The notes: a model not told the origin generated them from the letters alone. DNA of 64,000 bases from an uncultured Pseudomonas sp. (GCF_946885955.1 NZ_CAMPHI010000007.1:1-64000); one strand, 5' to 3'. Counted from the stretch's first letter, positions 28,181 through 39,161 are shown. Translations and numbers: made by a program.

Positions 28181-28236
28181 GTAGGGTGCGCCCTGCGCAC
28201 CGGTAAGCCTTCAGCGGTGCGCGCAGCGCACCCTAC
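28181..28236. repeat. Palindromic repeat type D filling the hisA-hisF junction
   Basis: Arms GTAGGGTGCGCCCTGCGCACCG and CGGTGCGCGCAGCGCACCCTAC pair with a few mismatches across 12 bases. Read on the minus strand, its first bases (GTAGGGTGCGC) provide the TAG stop codon of hisA. Only 13 bases separate its other end from the hisF ATG. Confidence 0.85.
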
Positions 28237-28976
28237 TCAACTTTATATTTCAGGTCGCAAAGCGCCTGGGCTTCGGCCACATCCAGGGTGCCTTCGTAGA
28301 TGGCCCGGCCGGTGATGGCGCCGATGATGCCCGGCGTGTTGGTGTCCAGCAGCGCCTGGATATCGCCGATATTGTGGATGCCGCCGGAGGCGATCACCGG
28401 AATCCGCGTGGCGTTGGCCAGGGCCACGGTGAAGGGCACGTTGCAGCCCTGCATCATGCCGTCTTTGGCGATATCGGTATAAACGATGGCGGACACGCCA
28501 TCGGCCTCGAAGCGCTTGGCCAGGTCGATGACCTGCACCGAGCTGACTTCGGCCCAGCCGTCGGTGGCGACGAAACCGTCCTTGGCATCCAGCCCGACGA
28601 TCACCTTGCCGGGAAAGGCCTTGCAGGCGTCGGTAACGAACTGCGGATCTTTCACCGCCTTGGTGCCGATGATCACGTAGCTGACCCCGGCCTTGACGTA
28701 GTGCTCGATGGTTTCCAGCGAGCGGATACCGCCGCCGATCTGGATCGGCAGGTTCGGGTAGCGCTTGGCGATAGCGGTGACCACTTCGCCGTTGACCGGC
28801 TGGCCTTCGAAGGCGCCGTTGAGGTCGACCAGGTGCAGGCGGCGGCAGCCACCCTCGACCCATTTGGCGGCCATGCTCACCGGGTCGTCGGAAAATACCG
28901 TGGAGTCGTCCATGCGACCCTGACGCAAGCGCACGCAGGCGCCGTCTTTAAGATCGATAGCGGGGATAATCAGCAT
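28233..28976 (-). CDS. hisA: ProFAR isomerase HisA
   Basis: Amadori isomerisation of ProFAR to PRFAR in histidine biosynthesis. 247 residues, barrel fold paralogous to HisF: catalytic Asp8 in IPAIDLKDG, the QIGGGIRS phosphate loop, [10 protein letters not shown] with the second acid, and IASGGIHN. The C-terminus (DLKYKVE) ends at a TAG supplied by a palindromic repeat, so the last residues may be an extension over the ancestral protein. It sits between the DUF2164 gene and hisF on the same strand. Confidence 0.97.
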   Translation of the reverse strand: MLIIPAIDLKDGACVRLRQGRMDDSTVFSDDPVSMAAKWVEGGCRRLHLVDLNGAFEGQPVNGEVVTAIAKRYPNLPIQIGGGIRSLETIEHYVKAGVSYVIIGTKAVKDPQFVTDACKAFPGKVIVGLDAKDGFVATDGWAEVSSVQVIDLAKRFEADGVSAIVYTDIAKDGMMQGCNVPFTVALANATRIPVIASGGIHNIGDIQALLDTNTPGIIGAITGRAIYEGTLDVAEAQALCDLKYKVE

Positions 28977-29012
28977 CGGTTGAACCTGCTCAAGTCGTGT
29001 GAATTCGGTGGG

Positions 29013-29273
29013 TCAGCTCTTTTCCAGCGCCCAGAGGTCGCTTTCGATGCTCTCGAACCGTTCTTTCAGGTGAGTCTGCACATCGAAAATCGCCCGGTTG
29101 TAATAGTGCGGTGCAATCTCGCGGGCAAACAGTTCGAGGATTTCCACCGCCTCGAACGAACCCAACTGCAATTCGAAGCGCTCTTCCATAAAGCGCTTCA
29201 GAACCCCGGCGGCCTCACGCTCCTGCTCGGCAGTGAGGGTGAGGATCGGCGGCTTTTGCTTGGCCTTGCTCAT
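29013..29273 (-). CDS. DUF2164-family small protein
   Basis: 86 residues, probably cytoplasmic and mostly helical. The family pattern LTAEQEREAAGVLKRFMEER, then the hallmark EIAPHYYNRAIFDVQTHLKE, is clear. Its ATG directly follows the hisH stop with no spacing, and hisA follows 36 bases later, so it is co-transcribed and probably translationally coupled with the his genes. Function of DUF2164 is not known. Its place between hisH and hisA, which act in adjacent steps, makes a role near histidine or AICAR metabolism conceivable but unproven. Confidence 0.88.
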   Translation of the reverse strand: MSKAKQKPPILTLTAEQEREAAGVLKRFMEERFELQLGSFEAVEILELFAREIAPHYYNRAIFDVQTHLKERFESIESDLWALEKS

Positions 29274-29912
29274 TTACCAGCGACCATCCCAGGCGGCGAA
29301 GTTCTGCAGCAGTTGCAGGCCATGGGTATGACTTTTCTCCGGGTGGAACTGCACGGCGAAACGCGAGCCATCGGCCAGCGCAGCGGCGAAATCCTTGCCG
29401 TAGTGGCCGCGACCGACCACCTGCTTGGGGTTGCCGGCCTCGACGTAATAGCTGTGCACGAAGTAGAAGCGCGCCAGGTCGGGAATGTTGTGCCAGAGCG
29501 GATGCTTGACGGCCTGGCTGACTTCGTTCCAGCCCATGTGCGGCACCTTCAGCGGCTCGCCGTCTTCGACCATGCCCTTGCCGAAGAAGCGCACTTGGCC
29601 GGGAAACAGGCCGATGCAGTCGACGCCATCGTTCTCTTCGCTGCGTTCCAGTAGCGCCTGCATGCCCACGCAGATGCCGAGAAACGGCCGATCCTGACTG
29701 ACTTCGCGCACCAACTCATCGAAGCCCAGACGCTTGATCTCGGCCATGCAATCGCGAATCGCGCCAACCCCGGGGAATACCACGCGATCCGCTTCACGGA
29801 TCACCTGGGCATCGCTGGTCACCAGCACCTTGCCGGCGCCGACGTGTTCGAGGGCCTTGGCCACCGAGTGCAGGTTGCCCATGCCGTAGTCGATTACCGC
29901 GACCGTTTGCAT
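29274..29912 (-). CDS. hisH: Imidazole glycerol phosphate synthase glutaminase subunit HisH
   Basis: Class I glutamine amidotransferase that feeds ammonia to HisF. 212 residues. [17 protein letters not shown] at the N-terminus, nucleophile Cys81 in [13 protein letters not shown], and the catalytic His/Glu in [14 protein letters not shown]. Its ATG overlaps the hisB stop by one base (TGATG), indicating translational coupling. An apparent earlier start is a TTG one codon upstream. Confidence 0.97.
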   Translation of the reverse strand: MQTVAVIDYGMGNLHSVAKALEHVGAGKVLVTSDAQVIREADRVVFPGVGAIRDCMAEIKRLGFDELVREVSQDRPFLGICVGMQALLERSEENDGVDCIGLFPGQVRFFGKGMVEDGEPLKVPHMGWNEVSQAVKHPLWHNIPDLARFYFVHSYYVEAGNPKQVVGRGHYGKDFAAALADGSRFAVQFHPEKSHTHGLQLLQNFAAWDGRW

Positions 29913-30505
29913 CAAAGCACGCCTTTAGTGGAGGGCATCTGCCCGGCCATGCGCGGGTCCAGCTCGACGGCCATGCGCAGCGCGCGGCCGAAGGCCTTGA
30001 ACACCGTTTCGATCTGGTGGTGGGTGTTGGTGCCACGCAGGTTGTCGATATGCAGGCTGACCAGGGCATGGTTGACGAAGCCCTGGAAGAACTCCTGGAA
30101 CAGATCGACATCGAAGCCGCCAACCACCGCGCGGGTGAAGGGCACATGCATCTGCAGACCGGGACGCCCGGAGAAATCGATGACCACGCGCGACAGCGCT
30201 TCGTCCAACGGCACGTAGGAATGGCCGTAGCGGGTCATGCCTTTCTTGTCGCCGATAGCCTTGGTGAACGCCTGGCCGAGGGTAATGCCGACGTCTTCCA
30301 CGGTGTGGTGGTCGTCGATATGCAGGTCGCCCTTGCACTCGATATCCAGGTCGATCAGGCCATGGCGGGCGATCTGGTCGAGCATGTGCTCGAGAAAGGG
30401 CACGCCGATATCGAACTTGGCCTTGCCGGTGCCATCCAGATTGATCGAGACCTTGATCTGGGTCTCCAGGGTGTTGCGCTCGACGAATGCCGTACGTTCG
30501 GCCAT
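29912..30505 (-). CDS. hisB: Imidazoleglycerol-phosphate dehydratase HisB
   Basis: Manganese-dependent dehydration of imidazole glycerol phosphate to imidazole acetol phosphate. 197 residues, the monofunctional (non-phosphatase) form usual in Pseudomonas. The two metal-binding repeats are visible: [10 protein letters not shown] in the first half and [16 protein letters not shown] in the second, plus the [13 protein letters not shown] segment. First gene of the minus-strand order hisB-hisH-DUF2164-hisA-hisF. A TATAAT on the minus strand about 37 bases before the ATG is a candidate -10 element, without a convincing -35. Confidence 0.97.
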   Translation of the reverse strand: MAERTAFVERNTLETQIKVSINLDGTGKAKFDIGVPFLEHMLDQIARHGLIDLDIECKGDLHIDDHHTVEDVGITLGQAFTKAIGDKKGMTRYGHSYVPLDEALSRVVIDFSGRPGLQMHVPFTRAVVGGFDVDLFQEFFQGFVNHALVSLHIDNLRGTNTHHQIETVFKAFGRALRMAVELDPRMAGQMPSTKGVL

Positions 30506-30716
30506 CACCAGCTCCAGAAATTACTCGCGAAAAAGGCTGCCATTATAGGCGGGCCTGCCCCCGGGCGGCTACCGGCGCCGTGCGCATGGATGGATTATCC
30601 GCTAAGCCGTTGCCGCGGGCCGGCACAAATCCACAGACCGCCGCCGCCCGGCATCCTGGCTTGTTATGCTCCCGGGCCAATACCCGCCTATCTAGCGGGC
30701 CCGAAACGGAAGCACC

Positions 30717-31829
30717 ATGGACAGCATCGATACCCTGATCATCGGCGCCGGCGCCCTCGGCCTGGCCTGCGCCGCGCGCCTGGCGAGCCCTGGGCGCAAC
30801 ACCCTGATAGTCGAGGCGGAAAGCCTGATCGGCAGCCATACCTCCAGCCGCAATTCCGAGGTGATTCACGCCGGCATCTACTACACGCCCGGCTCGCTGA
30901 AGGCCGAACTGTGCCTGGAAGGTCGCGAGCGCCTGTACGCCTGGTGCCGCCAGCATCAGGTCGCGCACCGGCGAATCGGCAAATTGCTGGTGGCGGTAAA
31001 TGATGCCGAACGCGGCAAACTCGACGCCCTCCTGAACAACGCCGAGGCTTGCGGCGTGCATGATTTGCAGCCCATCGAGCAGGCCTCGCTCGCCAAACTC
31101 GAACCTGCGGTACGCGGCGTCGCCGCCCTGCTCTCGCCCAGCACCGGGATCATCGACAGCCACGCCTACCTGCAATCGCTGCTGGCCGCCGCGGAAAACC
31201 AGGGCGCGCAGCTGGTTCTGAAAACCCGCGTCGAACGTCTGGAGCCGAGCGCCGACGGCTGGATCGCCAGCGGCACCAGCGGCGGCGAACCCTTCCAGCT
31301 CAGGACCGAGCGGGTGATCAACGCCGGCGGCCTGTTCGCCCAACAACTGGCGCAACGCACCGATGGCCTGGCCAGCGCATATATCCCACAGCTGCACCTG
31401 TGCCGCGGCCATTACTTCAGCTATAGCGGCCGCGCACCTTTCCAGCACCTGATTTACCCGATGCCCGAAGCCCATACCGCTGGCCTCGGCATTCATGCCA
31501 CCCTGGATCTCGGCGGCCAGTTGCGCTTCGGCCCGGACACCGAGTACCTCGATCATGTCGATTACCACCTCGACGAAGGCTTGCGCGAGCCATTCGCCAA
31601 GGCCATCCGCCGCTACTTCCCGACGCTCGACAGCGCGCGCCTGCTGCCGGGTTACAGCGGCATCCGGCCGAAACTCTCGGGGCCTGGGGAACCGGCTGCC
31701 GACTTCCATATCCAAACGGCCGGGGATCACGGCTTGCCCGGCCTGACCAATCTGTTCGGCATCGAATCGCCCGGGCTCACTGCCAGCCTGGCGATTGCCG
31801 AACGCGTGGCCCTTTTACATGATCTGTAA
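30717..31829 (+). CDS. L-2-hydroxyglutarate oxidase-like FAD protein (DAO family)
   Basis: 370 residues. FAD motif TLIIGAGALGLACAARLASPG at the N-terminus, then the LhgO-like SHTSSRNSEVIHAGIYYTPGSLKA and LHLCRGHYFSY and a C-terminal FGIESPGLTASLAIAERVA. These match the L-2-hydroxyglutarate dehydrogenase/oxidase branch of DAO-type oxidoreductases. The substrate is inferred from the family only. Divergent from hisB, with about 210 bases between them that must contain both promoters; asmA follows in the same direction. Confidence 0.85.
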   Translation: MDSIDTLIIGAGALGLACAARLASPGRNTLIVEAESLIGSHTSSRNSEVIHAGIYYTPGSLKAELCLEGRERLYAWCRQHQVAHRRIGKLLVAVNDAERGKLDALLNNAEACGVHDLQPIEQASLAKLEPAVRGVAALLSPSTGIIDSHAYLQSLLAAAENQGAQLVLKTRVERLEPSADGWIASGTSGGEPFQLRTERVINAGGLFAQQLAQRTDGLASAYIPQLHLCRGHYFSYSGRAPFQHLIYPMPEAHTAGLGIHATLDLGGQLRFGPDTEYLDHVDYHLDEGLREPFAKAIRRYFPTLDSARLLPGYSGIRPKLSGPGEPAADFHIQTAGDHGLPGLTNLFGIESPGLTASLAIAERVALLHDL

Positions 31830-31887
31830 AGACGGTCGGCGCTATACTCGGCGACTTATTTAAGTTATCCAAAACAAGGACTCGCAC

Positions 31888-34119
31888 ATGAAAGCGCTCG
31901 GCAAAATCCTGGGTCTGGTGTTCCTCGGGCTGTTGCTGATCATCGTGGCGCTGGGCTTTGCCCTGACCCACCTGTTCGATCCCAACGACTATAAAGACGA
32001 GATTCGCCAGTTGGCCCGCGACAAGGCCAACCTGGAATTGACCCTCAAAGGCGATATCGGCTGGAGCCTGTTTCCCTGGCTCGGCCTGGAGCTGACCGAC
32101 GCCACCCTGGCCAGCGCCAACACGCCCGACAAGCCCTTCGCCGACCTGCGCCTACTCGGCCTGTCGGTGCGCGTGCTGCCGCTGCTGCGCAAGGAAGTGC
32201 AGATGAGCGACATCCGCATCGACGGTCTCAACCTCAACCTGCAGCGTGACGAAAAAGGCCACAGCAACTGGGAAGATATCGGCCACCCGGCGCAGCCCGC
32301 CGGCGAGCAGGCCAGCGCCAGCGTCGACACCTCCGCAGCCAGTCCCGAGAGCGCCCCCGCCAGCCCCGCCGCCAAACCGCAGCCACTGAAGCTGGATATC
32401 GACAGCCTAATCGTCAACAGCGCGCGCATCGATTACCGCGACGAGCAGAAAGGCCAGCAGTTCAGCGCCGAAAGCATCCAGCTGACCACCGGGGCGATCC
32501 GCGAAGGCAGCAATATCCCGCTGAAACTCAGCGCGTTTTTCGGCACCAACCAGCCGGTACTGCGCGCGCGTAGCGAGCTGCAGGGCGAGTTGCGCTTCGA
32601 CCGCGTACTCAAGCGCTATCAACTGGAAGACGCCAAACTGTCCGGGGAAATCTCCGGCGAGCCCTTCGACGGCCAGACCCTGACCTATTCCGCGCAAGGC
32701 CAGTTGCTCGTCGACCTGGCCGCCCAGGTTGCCGAATGGAATAGCCTGAAGTTGTCCGGCAACCAGTTGCGTGCGATCGGCGAACTGAAGGTGCGCGATC
32801 TGGACAAGGAGCCAAAACTCAGCGGCGGCCTCTCCGTCGCCCCGCTCAACCTGCGCGAGTTCCTCGCTACCATCGGCCAGAAGCTGCCGCCGATGAGCGA
32901 CGAGAAAGCCCTCGGCGAGTTCGAGCTGGTCACCCGCCTCAGCGGCAGCCCGAGCAGCCTGAGCTTCGACGAACTCAAATTGAAACTCGACGACAGCAAC
33001 TTCAGCGGACAAATCACCGTCGCCGATTTTGCCAAGCAGGCCCTGCGCGTGCAGTTGCAGGGCGACCAGCTGAATCTCGACCGCTACCTGCCCGCGCCCA
33101 GCCAGGCCAGCAAGGACGCCAGCAGCGCACGCGCCGCGGAGGTCAAGGAAAGCGTCGCCAATGCCGGCCAGAGTGGCACCACGCCACTACCGGACGCACC
33201 GACCCAGCAAGCCTGGAGCAGCGAGCAGGTATTGCCGATCGACCAACTGCGCGACCTTGACCTGCAGGCAGCGCTGAGCCTCGGCCAACTGATCGTCGAC
33301 AAACAAACCATCGACAGCTTCAAACTCAAGGCGAAAAGCCGCGCTGGCCTGCTGACTCTCGAGGAGGCGCGCGGCAATATCGGCGGCGGCAACTTCGAGG
33401 CCACCGCAAGCATCGACGTACGCCCGGCCATCCCCCTGCTCAAGGTGCAGAAGACCCTCAACCGGGTCGCCATCGAACCCTTCCTGAAAAAACCCGACCA
33501 GCCCTCGCCACTCAAGGGCAAGCTGGACCTCAAGGCCAACCTCAGTACCAGCGGCAATAGCCAGAAAGCCTGGATTGACGGCCTCAACGGGACGATCGGC
33601 TTTACCCTGAAAGACGGCGTACTGGTCGACGCCAACCTCGAACAGCAGCTTTGCCGCGGCATCGCCACACTCAACCGCAAAGCCCTGACCAGCGACCCGC
33701 GCGGCAAGGACACGCCCTTCGAGACCCTGCAAGGCAACCTCAGCGTGACCAATGGCGTGGCCCACAACCCCGACCTCAAGGCGAACATTCCCGGCCTCGC
33801 GGTCAGCGGTAACGGCGATGTCGACCTGCGCGTACTGAGCCTCGACTACCGCGTCGGCATCACTCTGCTCGGCGACCAGAGCGAAATGCCCGATCCGGCC
33901 TGCCAGATCAACGAACACTACGTCGGCATCGAATGGCCGCTGCGCTGTCGCGGCCCGCTGGAAATGGGCGGCAAGGCCTGCCGCCTGGATCAGGACGGCA
34001 TGGGCAAGGTCGCCGCCAAACTGGCCGGCACCAAGCTCACCGAGAAGCTCGAGGAAAAATACGGCGACAAGGTCAGCCCGGAACTCAAGGACGCACTCAA
34101 GGGCCTGTTCAACCGATGA
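31888..34119 (+). CDS. asmA: AsmA-family protein
   Basis: 743 residues: one N-terminal membrane anchor (about 7-28, [23 protein letters not shown]) and a large periplasmic part. The N-terminal AsmA domain has [14 protein letters not shown] and [20 protein letters not shown]; a low-complexity Ala/Ser/Pro stretch near 130-165 and another near 410-440 separate it from the conserved C-terminal AsmA_2-type region ([26 protein letters not shown]). AsmA-like proteins are linked to outer-membrane lipid or protein assembly. Its stop overlaps the mutY start (ATGA), so the two are translationally coupled. Confidence 0.9.
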   Translation: MKALGKILGLVFLGLLLIIVALGFALTHLFDPNDYKDEIRQLARDKANLELTLKGDIGWSLFPWLGLELTDATLASANTPDKPFADLRLLGLSVRVLPLLRKEVQMSDIRIDGLNLNLQRDEKGHSNWEDIGHPAQPAGEQASASVDTSAASPESAPASPAAKPQPLKLDIDSLIVNSARIDYRDEQKGQQFSAESIQLTTGAIREGSNIPLKLSAFFGTNQPVLRARSELQGELRFDRVLKRYQLEDAKLSGEISGEPFDGQTLTYSAQGQLLVDLAAQVAEWNSLKLSGNQLRAIGELKVRDLDKEPKLSGGLSVAPLNLREFLATIGQKLPPMSDEKALGEFELVTRLSGSPSSLSFDELKLKLDDSNFSGQITVADFAKQALRVQLQGDQLNLDRYLPAPSQASKDASSARAAEVKESVANAGQSGTTPLPDAPTQQAWSSEQVLPIDQLRDLDLQAALSLGQLIVDKQTIDSFKLKAKSRAGLLTLEEARGNIGGGNFEATASIDVRPAIPLLKVQKTLNRVAIEPFLKKPDQPSPLKGKLDLKANLSTSGNSQKAWIDGLNGTIGFTLKDGVLVDANLEQQLCRGIATLNRKALTSDPRGKDTPFETLQGNLSVTNGVAHNPDLKANIPGLAVSGNGDVDLRVLSLDYRVGITLLGDQSEMPDPACQINEHYVGIEWPLRCRGPLEMGGKACRLDQDGMGKVAAKLAGTKLTEKLEEKYGDKVSPELKDALKGLFNR

Positions 34120-35195
34120 GCCCCGAGCAATTTTCCAGCGCAGTGCTCGACTGGTATGACCGCCACGGGCGCAAGGACCTGCCCTGGCAACAGGGCATCA
34201 GCCCGTACCGCGTCTGGGTTTCGGAGATCATGCTGCAGCAGACCCAGGTCAGCACCGTGCTCGGCTACTTCGACCGCTTTATGGCGGCCCTACCGACCGT
34301 GCGCGACCTGGCCGAAGCACCCGAAGATGAAGTGCTGCACCTGTGGACCGGCCTCGGTTACTACACCCGTGCGCGCAATCTGCAGAAGACCGCGCAAATC
34401 GTCATGGCCGAACACGGCGGCGAATTCCCCCGCGACGTTGATGCACTGACCGCCCTGCCCGGCATCGGCCGCTCCACCGCCGGCGCCATCGCCAGCCTGA
34501 GCATGGACCTGCGCGCGCCTATCCTCGACGGCAACGTCAAACGCGTGCTGGCGCGCTACGTGGCCCAGGAAGGCTACCCGGGCGAACCCAAGGTCGCCAA
34601 ACAGCTCTGGGACGTTGCCGAACGCTTCACCCCCCACGCACGGGTCAACAATTACACCCAGGCGATGATGGACCTCGGCGCCACGCTCTGCACCCGCAGC
34701 AAGCCCAGTTGCCTGCTCTGCCCGCTCAAACAAGGCTGCCAGGCGCACCTGCTCGGCCTGGAGATCCGCTACCCGATCGCCAAACCGCGCAAAGCACTAC
34801 CGCAAAAGCGCACGCTGATGCCGATCTTCGCCAGCCGCGCCGGCGAAGTACTGCTCTATCGACGCCCCTCCAGCGGCCTCTGGGGCGGGCTCTGGAGCCT
34901 GCCCGAACTGGACGATCTGCAGGGCCTGGAACCACTCGCCAGCCGCCACACCCTGGAACTGGGCGCACGCCATGAACTGGCCGGACTGACCCACACCTTC
35001 AGCCACTTCCAGTTGGCCATCGAACCCTGGTTGATCCAGGTCAAGGCCGCGCCCAGCAGCGTGGCCGAGGCCGACTGGCTCTGGTATAACCTCGCCACCC
35101 CGCCGCGCCTGGGCCTTGCCGCCCCGGTGAAGAAACTGCTGAAGCGCGCGGCCGATGCCTTGAATGCTCGACCGAGCGCAGGAGAACCCACATGA
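34116..35195 (+). CDS. mutY: Adenine DNA glycosylase MutY
   Basis: Removes adenine mispaired with 8-oxoguanine. 359 residues. Helix-hairpin-helix [12 protein letters not shown], catalytic Glu37 (SEIMLQQTQ) and Asp138 (ILDGNVKR), and the iron-sulfur ligands Cys192, Cys199, Cys202 and Cys208, all at the E. coli positions. The C-terminal NUDIX-like 8-oxoG recognition domain (about 230-345) is present with [11 protein letters not shown] and THTFSHF. Start fixed by the ATGA overlap with asmA; it in turn overlaps yggX by ATGA. Confidence 0.97.
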   Translation: MSPEQFSSAVLDWYDRHGRKDLPWQQGISPYRVWVSEIMLQQTQVSTVLGYFDRFMAALPTVRDLAEAPEDEVLHLWTGLGYYTRARNLQKTAQIVMAEHGGEFPRDVDALTALPGIGRSTAGAIASLSMDLRAPILDGNVKRVLARYVAQEGYPGEPKVAKQLWDVAERFTPHARVNNYTQAMMDLGATLCTRSKPSCLLCPLKQGCQAHLLGLEIRYPIAKPRKALPQKRTLMPIFASRAGEVLLYRRPSSGLWGGLWSLPELDDLQGLEPLASRHTLELGARHELAGLTHTFSHFQLAIEPWLIQVKAAPSSVAEADWLWYNLATPPRLGLAAPVKKLLKRAADALNARPSAGEPT

Positions 35196-35464
35196 CCCGC
35201 ACCGTACTCTGCCGCAAGCACAAGCAAGAACTGCCCGGCCTCGATCGCCCGCCCTACCCCGGCGCCAAAGGCGAAGACATCTACAACAACGTCTCCAAGC
35301 AAGCCTGGGACGAATGGCAGAAGCACCAGACCCTGCTGATCAACGAACGCCGCCTGAACATGATGAACGCAGAGGACCGCAAATTCCTCCAGGCCGAAAT
35401 GGACAAGTTTCTTTCCGGCGAGGAATACGCCCAAGCCGAAGGCTATGTACCGCCGAGCGAGTGA
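35192..35464 (+). CDS. yggX: Iron-trafficking/oxidative protection protein YggX
   Basis: 90 residues, the normal size. [20 protein letters not shown], the [22 protein letters not shown] region and the [19 protein letters not shown] helix identify it. Known to protect iron-sulfur clusters and DNA from oxidative damage and proposed to carry Fe(II). It overlaps the stop of mutY, whose product has an iron-sulfur cluster, a conserved pairing in gammaproteobacteria. Confidence 0.96.
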   Translation: MTRTVLCRKHKQELPGLDRPPYPGAKGEDIYNNVSKQAWDEWQKHQTLLINERRLNMMNAEDRKFLQAEMDKFLSGEEYAQAEGYVPPSE

Positions 35465-35475
35465 GCCAATGCAGC

Positions 35476-35534
35476 GAGGGGCCGGGCGGCGCTCCGCTTC
35501 AGCCGCGGCAAGTTCACCGCTAAAGCGCCTCCCA
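35476..35534. repeat. Palindromic intergenic repeat, type A (copy 2)
   Basis: Matches copy 1 after betB in GAGGGGCCGGGCGGCG and TCCGCTTCAGCCGCG with a few changes, and ends GCGCCTCCCAC. As in copy 1, a type B element follows immediately. Confidence 0.8.
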
Positions 35535-35539
35535 CGTTC

Positions 35540-35615
35540 GTAGCCCGAATAAGCCTGGGCGCAATCCGGGAGCGGTATCCGGCCCGAGATCGCTCCCGGA
35601 TTTTATCCGTGCTAC
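35540..35615. repeat. Palindromic intergenic repeat, type B (copy 4)
   Basis: GTAGCCCGAATAAGCCTGGG at the left (degenerate) and CTCCCGGATTTTATCCGTGCTAC at the right. Together with the type A element it fills the gap after yggX, before the tRNA-Phe promoter. Confidence 0.75.
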
Positions 35616-35689
35616 AGGTCAGTACCGTCCCAATTTCCCCTGTCCGAACCTAAACACCCGTAATTTCTAAATATTTTTCCAACTCACGC

Positions 35690-35718
35690 TTGACACCTAC
35701 CCTTCAAATCCGTCTAAT
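35690..35718 (+). promoter_or_regulatory. Promoter of tRNA-Phe
   Basis: TTGACA and TCTAAT separated by 17 bases; the -10 ends 11 bases before the tRNA. A perfect -35 with a near-consensus -10, as expected for sigma-70 stable RNA promoters. Confidence 0.85.
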
Positions 35719-35729
35719 AGCGCCCCGTT

Positions 35730-35805
35730 GCCCAGGTAGCTCAGTCGGTAGAGCAGGGGATTGAAAATCCCCGTGTCGGCGGTTCGATTCCGTCCCTGGG
35801 CACCA
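35730..35805 (+). tRNA. tRNA-Phe (GAA)
   Basis: 76 nucleotides including encoded CCA. Acceptor stem GCCCAGG / CCTGGGC, D-loop AGCTCAGTCGGTAGAGC, anticodon loop TTGAAAA with GAA at 35763-35765, and T-loop GGTTCGATTCC. The tRNA sits at the start of an accessory segment carrying a type I RM operon. Confidence 0.98.
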
Positions 35806-35817
35806 CTAATACCGAGA

Positions 35818-35853
35818 AACCCCAAGCGAATTTAACCTCCTTGGGGTTTTTTA
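35818..35853 (+). terminator. Terminator of tRNA-Phe
   Basis: Stem AACCCCAAG / CTTGGGGTT with a 13-base loop, followed by a run of six T and further T-rich sequence. Confidence 0.9.
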
Positions 35854-36054
35854 TTGCCTGCACTTCCGCCTCACTTGCCCGCACCTGAACCACACCTCCC
35901 TGGGCACTTCGCCCGCCCGGTAGCAGCCCCCTCCCCGGCTATGGGCCAAAAGCAAAGGTAGGCCTCTAGACACTTGCCCGGCATAATCCTGCCATCTGTT
36001 CCCGGTACTGCCCCCGCACACCCAGGAAGTTGTCACTCAAGGATTTGCCGCCTC

Positions 36055-37890
36055 ATGAACCAACAAGCCCTGTCCGCCTTTATCTGGTCGGTTGCCGACC
36101 TGCTGCGTGGTGATTACCGCCAGTCCGAATACGGCAAGGTGATCCTGCCGTTCACTGTGCTGCGTCGGCTGGACTGCGTGCTGGAGAAGACCAAACCAGC
36201 CGTGCTGGCCGAGCAGGAAGAAAAGCTCAAGCTGGTGACCAACCCCGAGCCCTTTCTACTGCGCAAGGCCGGGCAGAGCTTCTACAACATCTCGCCGCTG
36301 GATATGGCCAGGCTGATGGGCGACCCCGACCATATCCGCGAGAACCTCTACAGCTATATCCAGGGTTTCTCCCTGCCGGTGCGCGATATCTTCGAGCGCT
36401 TCGACTTCCTCACCCAGATCGACCGCCTGCACAAATGCGGGCTGCTCTATCAGGTGGCCGAACGCTTCGCCCAGATCGACCTGCACCCCGAAGCAGTGGA
36501 CAACATGCAGATGGGCCTGGTGTTCGAGGAGCTGATCCGCAAGTTCGCGGAAATCTCCAACGAAACCGCCGGGGAGCACTTCACCCCCCGTGAAGTGATC
36601 CGCCTGATGGTCAACCTGATCTTTATTGAAGACGACGAGGTGCTGACCAACCCCGGCGTGGTGCGCAACCTGTATGACCCAACGGCAGGTACGGGCGGCA
36701 TGCTCTCGATTGCCGAGGAATACCTGGTCGAGCACAACCCCCAGGCGCGCCTGAACCTGCATGGCCAGGAGCTCAACGACGAGTCCTACGCCATCTGCAA
36801 GGCGGATATGCTGATCAAGGGCCAGGAAGTGGCCAATATCAAGGCCGGCAACACCCTTAGCGACGACGGCCATGCCGGCAAGCGCTTCGACTACATGCTG
36901 TCCAACCCACCGTTCGGCGTGGAATGGAAGAAGGTCGAGAAGGCCATCCGCCAGGAACACGAGCAGCAGGGCTTTAACGGCCGCTTCGGCCCCGGCCTGC
37001 CGCGCGTCTCCGATGGCTCGCTGCTTTTTCTGATGCACCTGATCGCCAAGATGCGCCCGGCCAACGAGGGCGGTAGCCGCTTTGCCATCGTGCTTAACGG
37101 CTCGCCGCTGTTTACCGGCGGTGCCGGTTCCGGCGAGAGCGAAATCCGCCGCTATGTGCTGGAGAACGATCTGGTCGAGGCGATCATCGGCCTGCCCACC
37201 GATATGTTCTACAACACCGGCATCAGCACCTACGTGTGGGTGCTGACCAACCGCAAACCGGCCCAGCGCAAGGGCCTGGTGCAACTGATCGATGCCTCAA
37301 GCTTCTGGCAGAAGATGCGCAAAAGCCTCGGTTCCAAGCGCAAGGAAATGCCCGACAGCGCCATCGAAGAGATCACCCAGCTATTCGGCCAATGCCTCGA
37401 AGCGCGCCTGGCTACCGTGCTGGACGCCAACGGCAAGGAAGTCGCCCGGCAGATCCTGCGTGACGGCGAGGCCGAACCCAGCGCGCCGGCTGGCGGCAAG
37501 GTCAAGCTCGCGCCACTGTCGCGCCTGCTGCCCAACCAGGCCTTCGGCTACCAGAGCATCACCATCGAGCGCCCGCAGCGCGACGAACACGGTGCCATCG
37601 TGATCGGCCAGAAGGGCAAGCAAAAGGGCAAGCCACAGCCCGATAGCAGCCTGCGCGACAGCGAGAACGTACCGCTCGGCGAAGATGTGCAGGCCTACTT
37701 CAAACGCGAAGTGCTGCCCCACGCCCCGGATGCCTGGATCGACCATGACAGAACCAAGGTCGGCTACGAGATCCCGTTTAACCGGCACTTCTATGTATTC
37801 GAGCCACCACGCCCGCTGGCCGAGATCGACGCCGAACTGAAAGGCGTGACCGATCGCATTCTGGCGATGATCGGGGGGCTGTCGGCATGA
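36055..37890 (+). CDS. hsdM: Type I restriction-modification methyltransferase subunit HsdM
   Basis: N6-adenine methyltransferase subunit of a type I system. 611 residues. An N-terminal HsdM helical domain ([21 protein letters not shown]) is followed by the SAM-binding motif DPTAGTGGM (Asp208) and the catalytic NPPFG (Asn284-Phe287). The C-terminal ~120 residues (after about 490) are an extension ending [19 protein letters not shown]. The ATG chosen has AAGGA about 11 bases upstream; a longer frame adds 27 residues. Its stop overlaps the hsdS start by ATGA. First gene of an operon running through hsdR. Confidence 0.95.
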   Translation: MNQQALSAFIWSVADLLRGDYRQSEYGKVILPFTVLRRLDCVLEKTKPAVLAEQEEKLKLVTNPEPFLLRKAGQSFYNISPLDMARLMGDPDHIRENLYSYIQGFSLPVRDIFERFDFLTQIDRLHKCGLLYQVAERFAQIDLHPEAVDNMQMGLVFEELIRKFAEISNETAGEHFTPREVIRLMVNLIFIEDDEVLTNPGVVRNLYDPTAGTGGMLSIAEEYLVEHNPQARLNLHGQELNDESYAICKADMLIKGQEVANIKAGNTLSDDGHAGKRFDYMLSNPPFGVEWKKVEKAIRQEHEQQGFNGRFGPGLPRVSDGSLLFLMHLIAKMRPANEGGSRFAIVLNGSPLFTGGAGSGESEIRRYVLENDLVEAIIGLPTDMFYNTGISTYVWVLTNRKPAQRKGLVQLIDASSFWQKMRKSLGSKRKEMPDSAIEEITQLFGQCLEARLATVLDANGKEVARQILRDGEAEPSAPAGGKVKLAPLSRLLPNQAFGYQSITIERPQRDEHGAIVIGQKGKQKGKPQPDSSLRDSENVPLGEDVQAYFKREVLPHAPDAWIDHDRTKVGYEIPFNRHFYVFEPPRPLAEIDAELKGVTDRILAMIGGLSA

Positions 37891-39161
37891 GTTTTCCGCG
37901 TTATCCCGAGTACAAGGATTCTGGGGTGGAGTGGCTGGGGAAGGTGCCGGGGCATTGGGGCATAAAACGCCTCAAGCATTTGGCAGACATTCAAAACGGC
38001 CGAGATTACAAAGAGGTTGAAAGCGACGAGGGCTACCCTGTAATTGGATCTGGCGGCCCATTTTCATTTGCCAGTCGATTTATTTATCAAGGCGAGTCTG
38101 TACTGCTCGGCAGGAAGGGAACAATTGATCGGCCTTTGTACGTTAATGGCGCATTTTGGGCTGTCGATACAATGTTCTACACCGTCATTAAGCCAAGAGT
38201 TAACGCCAAGTTTCTCTACTACTGCACGCTAACCATCAGATTTGATCGTTATTCAACAAGCACTGCACTTCCCAGCATGACGCAGAGCGACCTTAACAAT
38301 ATTGAGTTTGCGGTTCCGTGCTACGAAGAACAGTGCTCTATCACCGCGTTCCTTGAACGCGAAACCACCAAGATCGACGACCTGATGGCCGAGCAGGAAA
38401 AGCTGATCGCGCTGCTGAAGGAAAAGCGCCAGGCGGTGATTGCCCATGCTGTGACCAAAGGGCTCGATCCGACGGTGCCGATGAAGGACTCTGAGGTGGA
38501 GTGGTTGGGCAGCGTCCCTGAAAGCTGGGGTGTGAAACGGCTTTCTTCCATCAGCACCAAAATCACCAACGGTTATGTTGGTCCTACGCGCGATATCCTT
38601 CTCGACGATGGGGTGCGCTACTTGCAGTCACTGCATATCAAGAAAAACGAAATTCGTTTTAACGAGCCCTACTTCGTGAGCCTTCAGTGGAGCCTTGATC
38701 ACCAGAAGTCCATTCTACAAACCGGGGACGTTCTGATTGTGCAGACCGGAGATATTGGTCAGGTCGCTGTTGTCACGGAAGAATTTGAGGGCTGCAACTG
38801 CCATGCATTGATCATTGTCAGCCCGCTCCGCACCGTGATTCTCGGTGAATGGCTTTCTTGGGTGCTCAATAGCGAATATGGCTTCCATAGCCTGCTCTCC
38901 ATTCAAACAGGAGCCTTACACCCTCACTTGAATTGCGGGAACGTCAAAGAGCTTTTCATTCCAGTTCCGCCATTGGAAGCCCAGGCTGAGGCTGTTAAGT
39001 ACCTAGCGACAGAAACGAGTAAGTTCGACGAGCTGATATCAACGGCTCAAAGTGCAATCGACCTACTCAAAGAACGCCGCACCGCCCTAATCTCCGCAGC
39101 CGTTACCGGCCAGATCGACGTACGCGGGCTAATCAAGGATGAACAGGAGCAAGCCGCATGA
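37887..39161 (+). CDS. hsdS: Type I restriction-modification specificity subunit HsdS
   Basis: 424 residues with the classic two target-recognition domains and two helical conserved regions. Each half starts with the same pattern ([18 protein letters not shown] and [18 protein letters not shown]) and ends in a coiled-coil spacer ([21 protein letters not shown] and [21 protein letters not shown]). Thus the target is bipartite. The two recognition domains (about 25-140 and 215-365) are visibly AT-richer than the conserved parts, the usual sign of domain exchange. It overlaps hsdM at the start and the next gene at the stop, both by ATGA. Confidence 0.95.
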   Translation: MSFPRYPEYKDSGVEWLGKVPGHWGIKRLKHLADIQNGRDYKEVESDEGYPVIGSGGPFSFASRFIYQGESVLLGRKGTIDRPLYVNGAFWAVDTMFYTVIKPRVNAKFLYYCTLTIRFDRYSTSTALPSMTQSDLNNIEFAVPCYEEQCSITAFLERETTKIDDLMAEQEKLIALLKEKRQAVIAHAVTKGLDPTVPMKDSEVEWLGSVPESWGVKRLSSISTKITNGYVGPTRDILLDDGVRYLQSLHIKKNEIRFNEPYFVSLQWSLDHQKSILQTGDVLIVQTGDIGQVAVVTEEFEGCNCHALIIVSPLRTVILGEWLSWVLNSEYGFHSLLSIQTGALHPHLNCGNVKELFIPVPPLEAQAEAVKYLATETSKFDELISTAQSAIDLLKERRTALISAAVTGQIDVRGLIKDEQEQAA

